Shown here one piece after another: positions 32,035 through 32,102 of a stretch of 32,102 bases of DNA. Within the stretch, counting starts at the first letter, position 1; every line of letters begins with the position of its first letter. The translations under genes and the position numbers were made by a program. The stretch covers positions 1 through 32,102 of the forward strand of contig NZ_LOEE01000013.1 in NCBI RefSeq assembly GCF_001562415.1, read 5' to 3'. Source of the DNA: Thermotalea metallivorans. Its GTDB lineage: Bacteria; Bacillota; Clostridia; Peptostreptococcales; Thermotaleaceae. A model generated the notes under the pieces. That model searched no databases and was not told the DNA's origin. It saw nothing but the letters and a program-made list of their open reading frames with translations.

Positions 32035-32102
32035 TTATGAAGCAATAGAAAGTATAGCATCTTTTACGGACGTATTTTTCTCTACTTCTTGATCTAATGC
32101 GG
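32035..32102 (-). CDS. 3' end of a gene entering from the right edge (unidentified)
   Basis: The minus strand is open from the window edge to a TAA at 32037-32035 and reads ALDQEVEKNTSVKDAILSIAS. The composition is protein-like, and no stop occurs in this frame. About 40 bp past its stop codon lies CTATAGTTTTGCAC (31979-31992), which also occurs at 754-767. If that is an element end, this is a transposase tail; that is unproven. Confidence 0.4.
   Translation of the reverse strand, partial: ALDQEVEKNTSVKDAILSIAS

Overview
The window looks like chromosomal DNA from a low-GC, strictly anaerobic Clostridia-type Firmicute. It has AT-rich intergenic DNA, strong GGAGG-type ribosome binding sites, a trimeric [FeFe] hydrogenase with its maturases, a tungsten cofactor locus, a tungsten aldehyde:ferredoxin oxidoreductase and a sigma-54 enhancer-binding protein. 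I cannot name the species.

Layout. (1) 1-1650: a gene start running off the left edge, about 1.2 kb with no convincing gene, and one small membrane-anchored protein. (2) 1653-3592: a 113-bp MITE-like repeat, then a tandem glycine riboswitch with a terminator hairpin. It leads a PTS EIIC-like membrane protein and a 68-aa single-helix protein. (3) 3842-13226, minus strand: the hydrogenase block. Structural genes run hydC-type, [2Fe-2S] protein, hydB-type, hydA. A separately promoted group follows: a TM1266-type regulator, then hydG, hydE (with an extra N-terminal DUF3343-like domain) and hydF. (4) 13955-15463, plus strand: a SulP anion transporter. (5) 15604-17787, minus strand: a PanB-family enzyme and an unrecognised 420-aa protein. 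(6) 18107-25491, minus strand: a long operon tupA-tupB-tupC-moeA-moeA/PBP fusion-moaA-moaC-MOSC, preceded by a Moco/Tuco riboswitch with a terminator. (7) 25879-27485, minus strand: mobA and an FNT-family formate channel, each with its own transcription signals. (8) 27920-31832, plus strand: a GAF-PAS-AAA+-Fis sigma-54 activator, then a -24/-12 promoter with three candidate activator sites, then the AOR gene. (9) The right edge carries the 3' end of another gene.

How it fits together. Ferredoxin and NAD(P)H electrons can go to H2 through the HydABC-type enzyme, and HydE/F/G build its H-cluster. TupABC imports tungstate, and MoaA/MoaC/MoeA build the pterin cofactor under riboswitch feedback. 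AOR would use tungstopterin to exchange electrons between aldehydes and ferredoxin, switched on by the sigma-54 regulator. MobA makes the dinucleotide form of the cofactor, which AOR-type enzymes do not need. Together with the formate channel, that points to a formate dehydrogenase elsewhere in the genome. The glycine riboswitch suggests the EIIC-like protein handles glycine or a related compound.

The points most worth a second look are the glycine-riboswitch-controlled orphan EIIC-like protein, the DUF3343-HydE fusion, the complete sigma-54 circuit for AOR, the Tuco-type riboswitch on a tungsten operon, the PanB plus unknown-protein pair, and a nested family of mobile-type repeats. No tRNA, rRNA or CRISPR array was seen.
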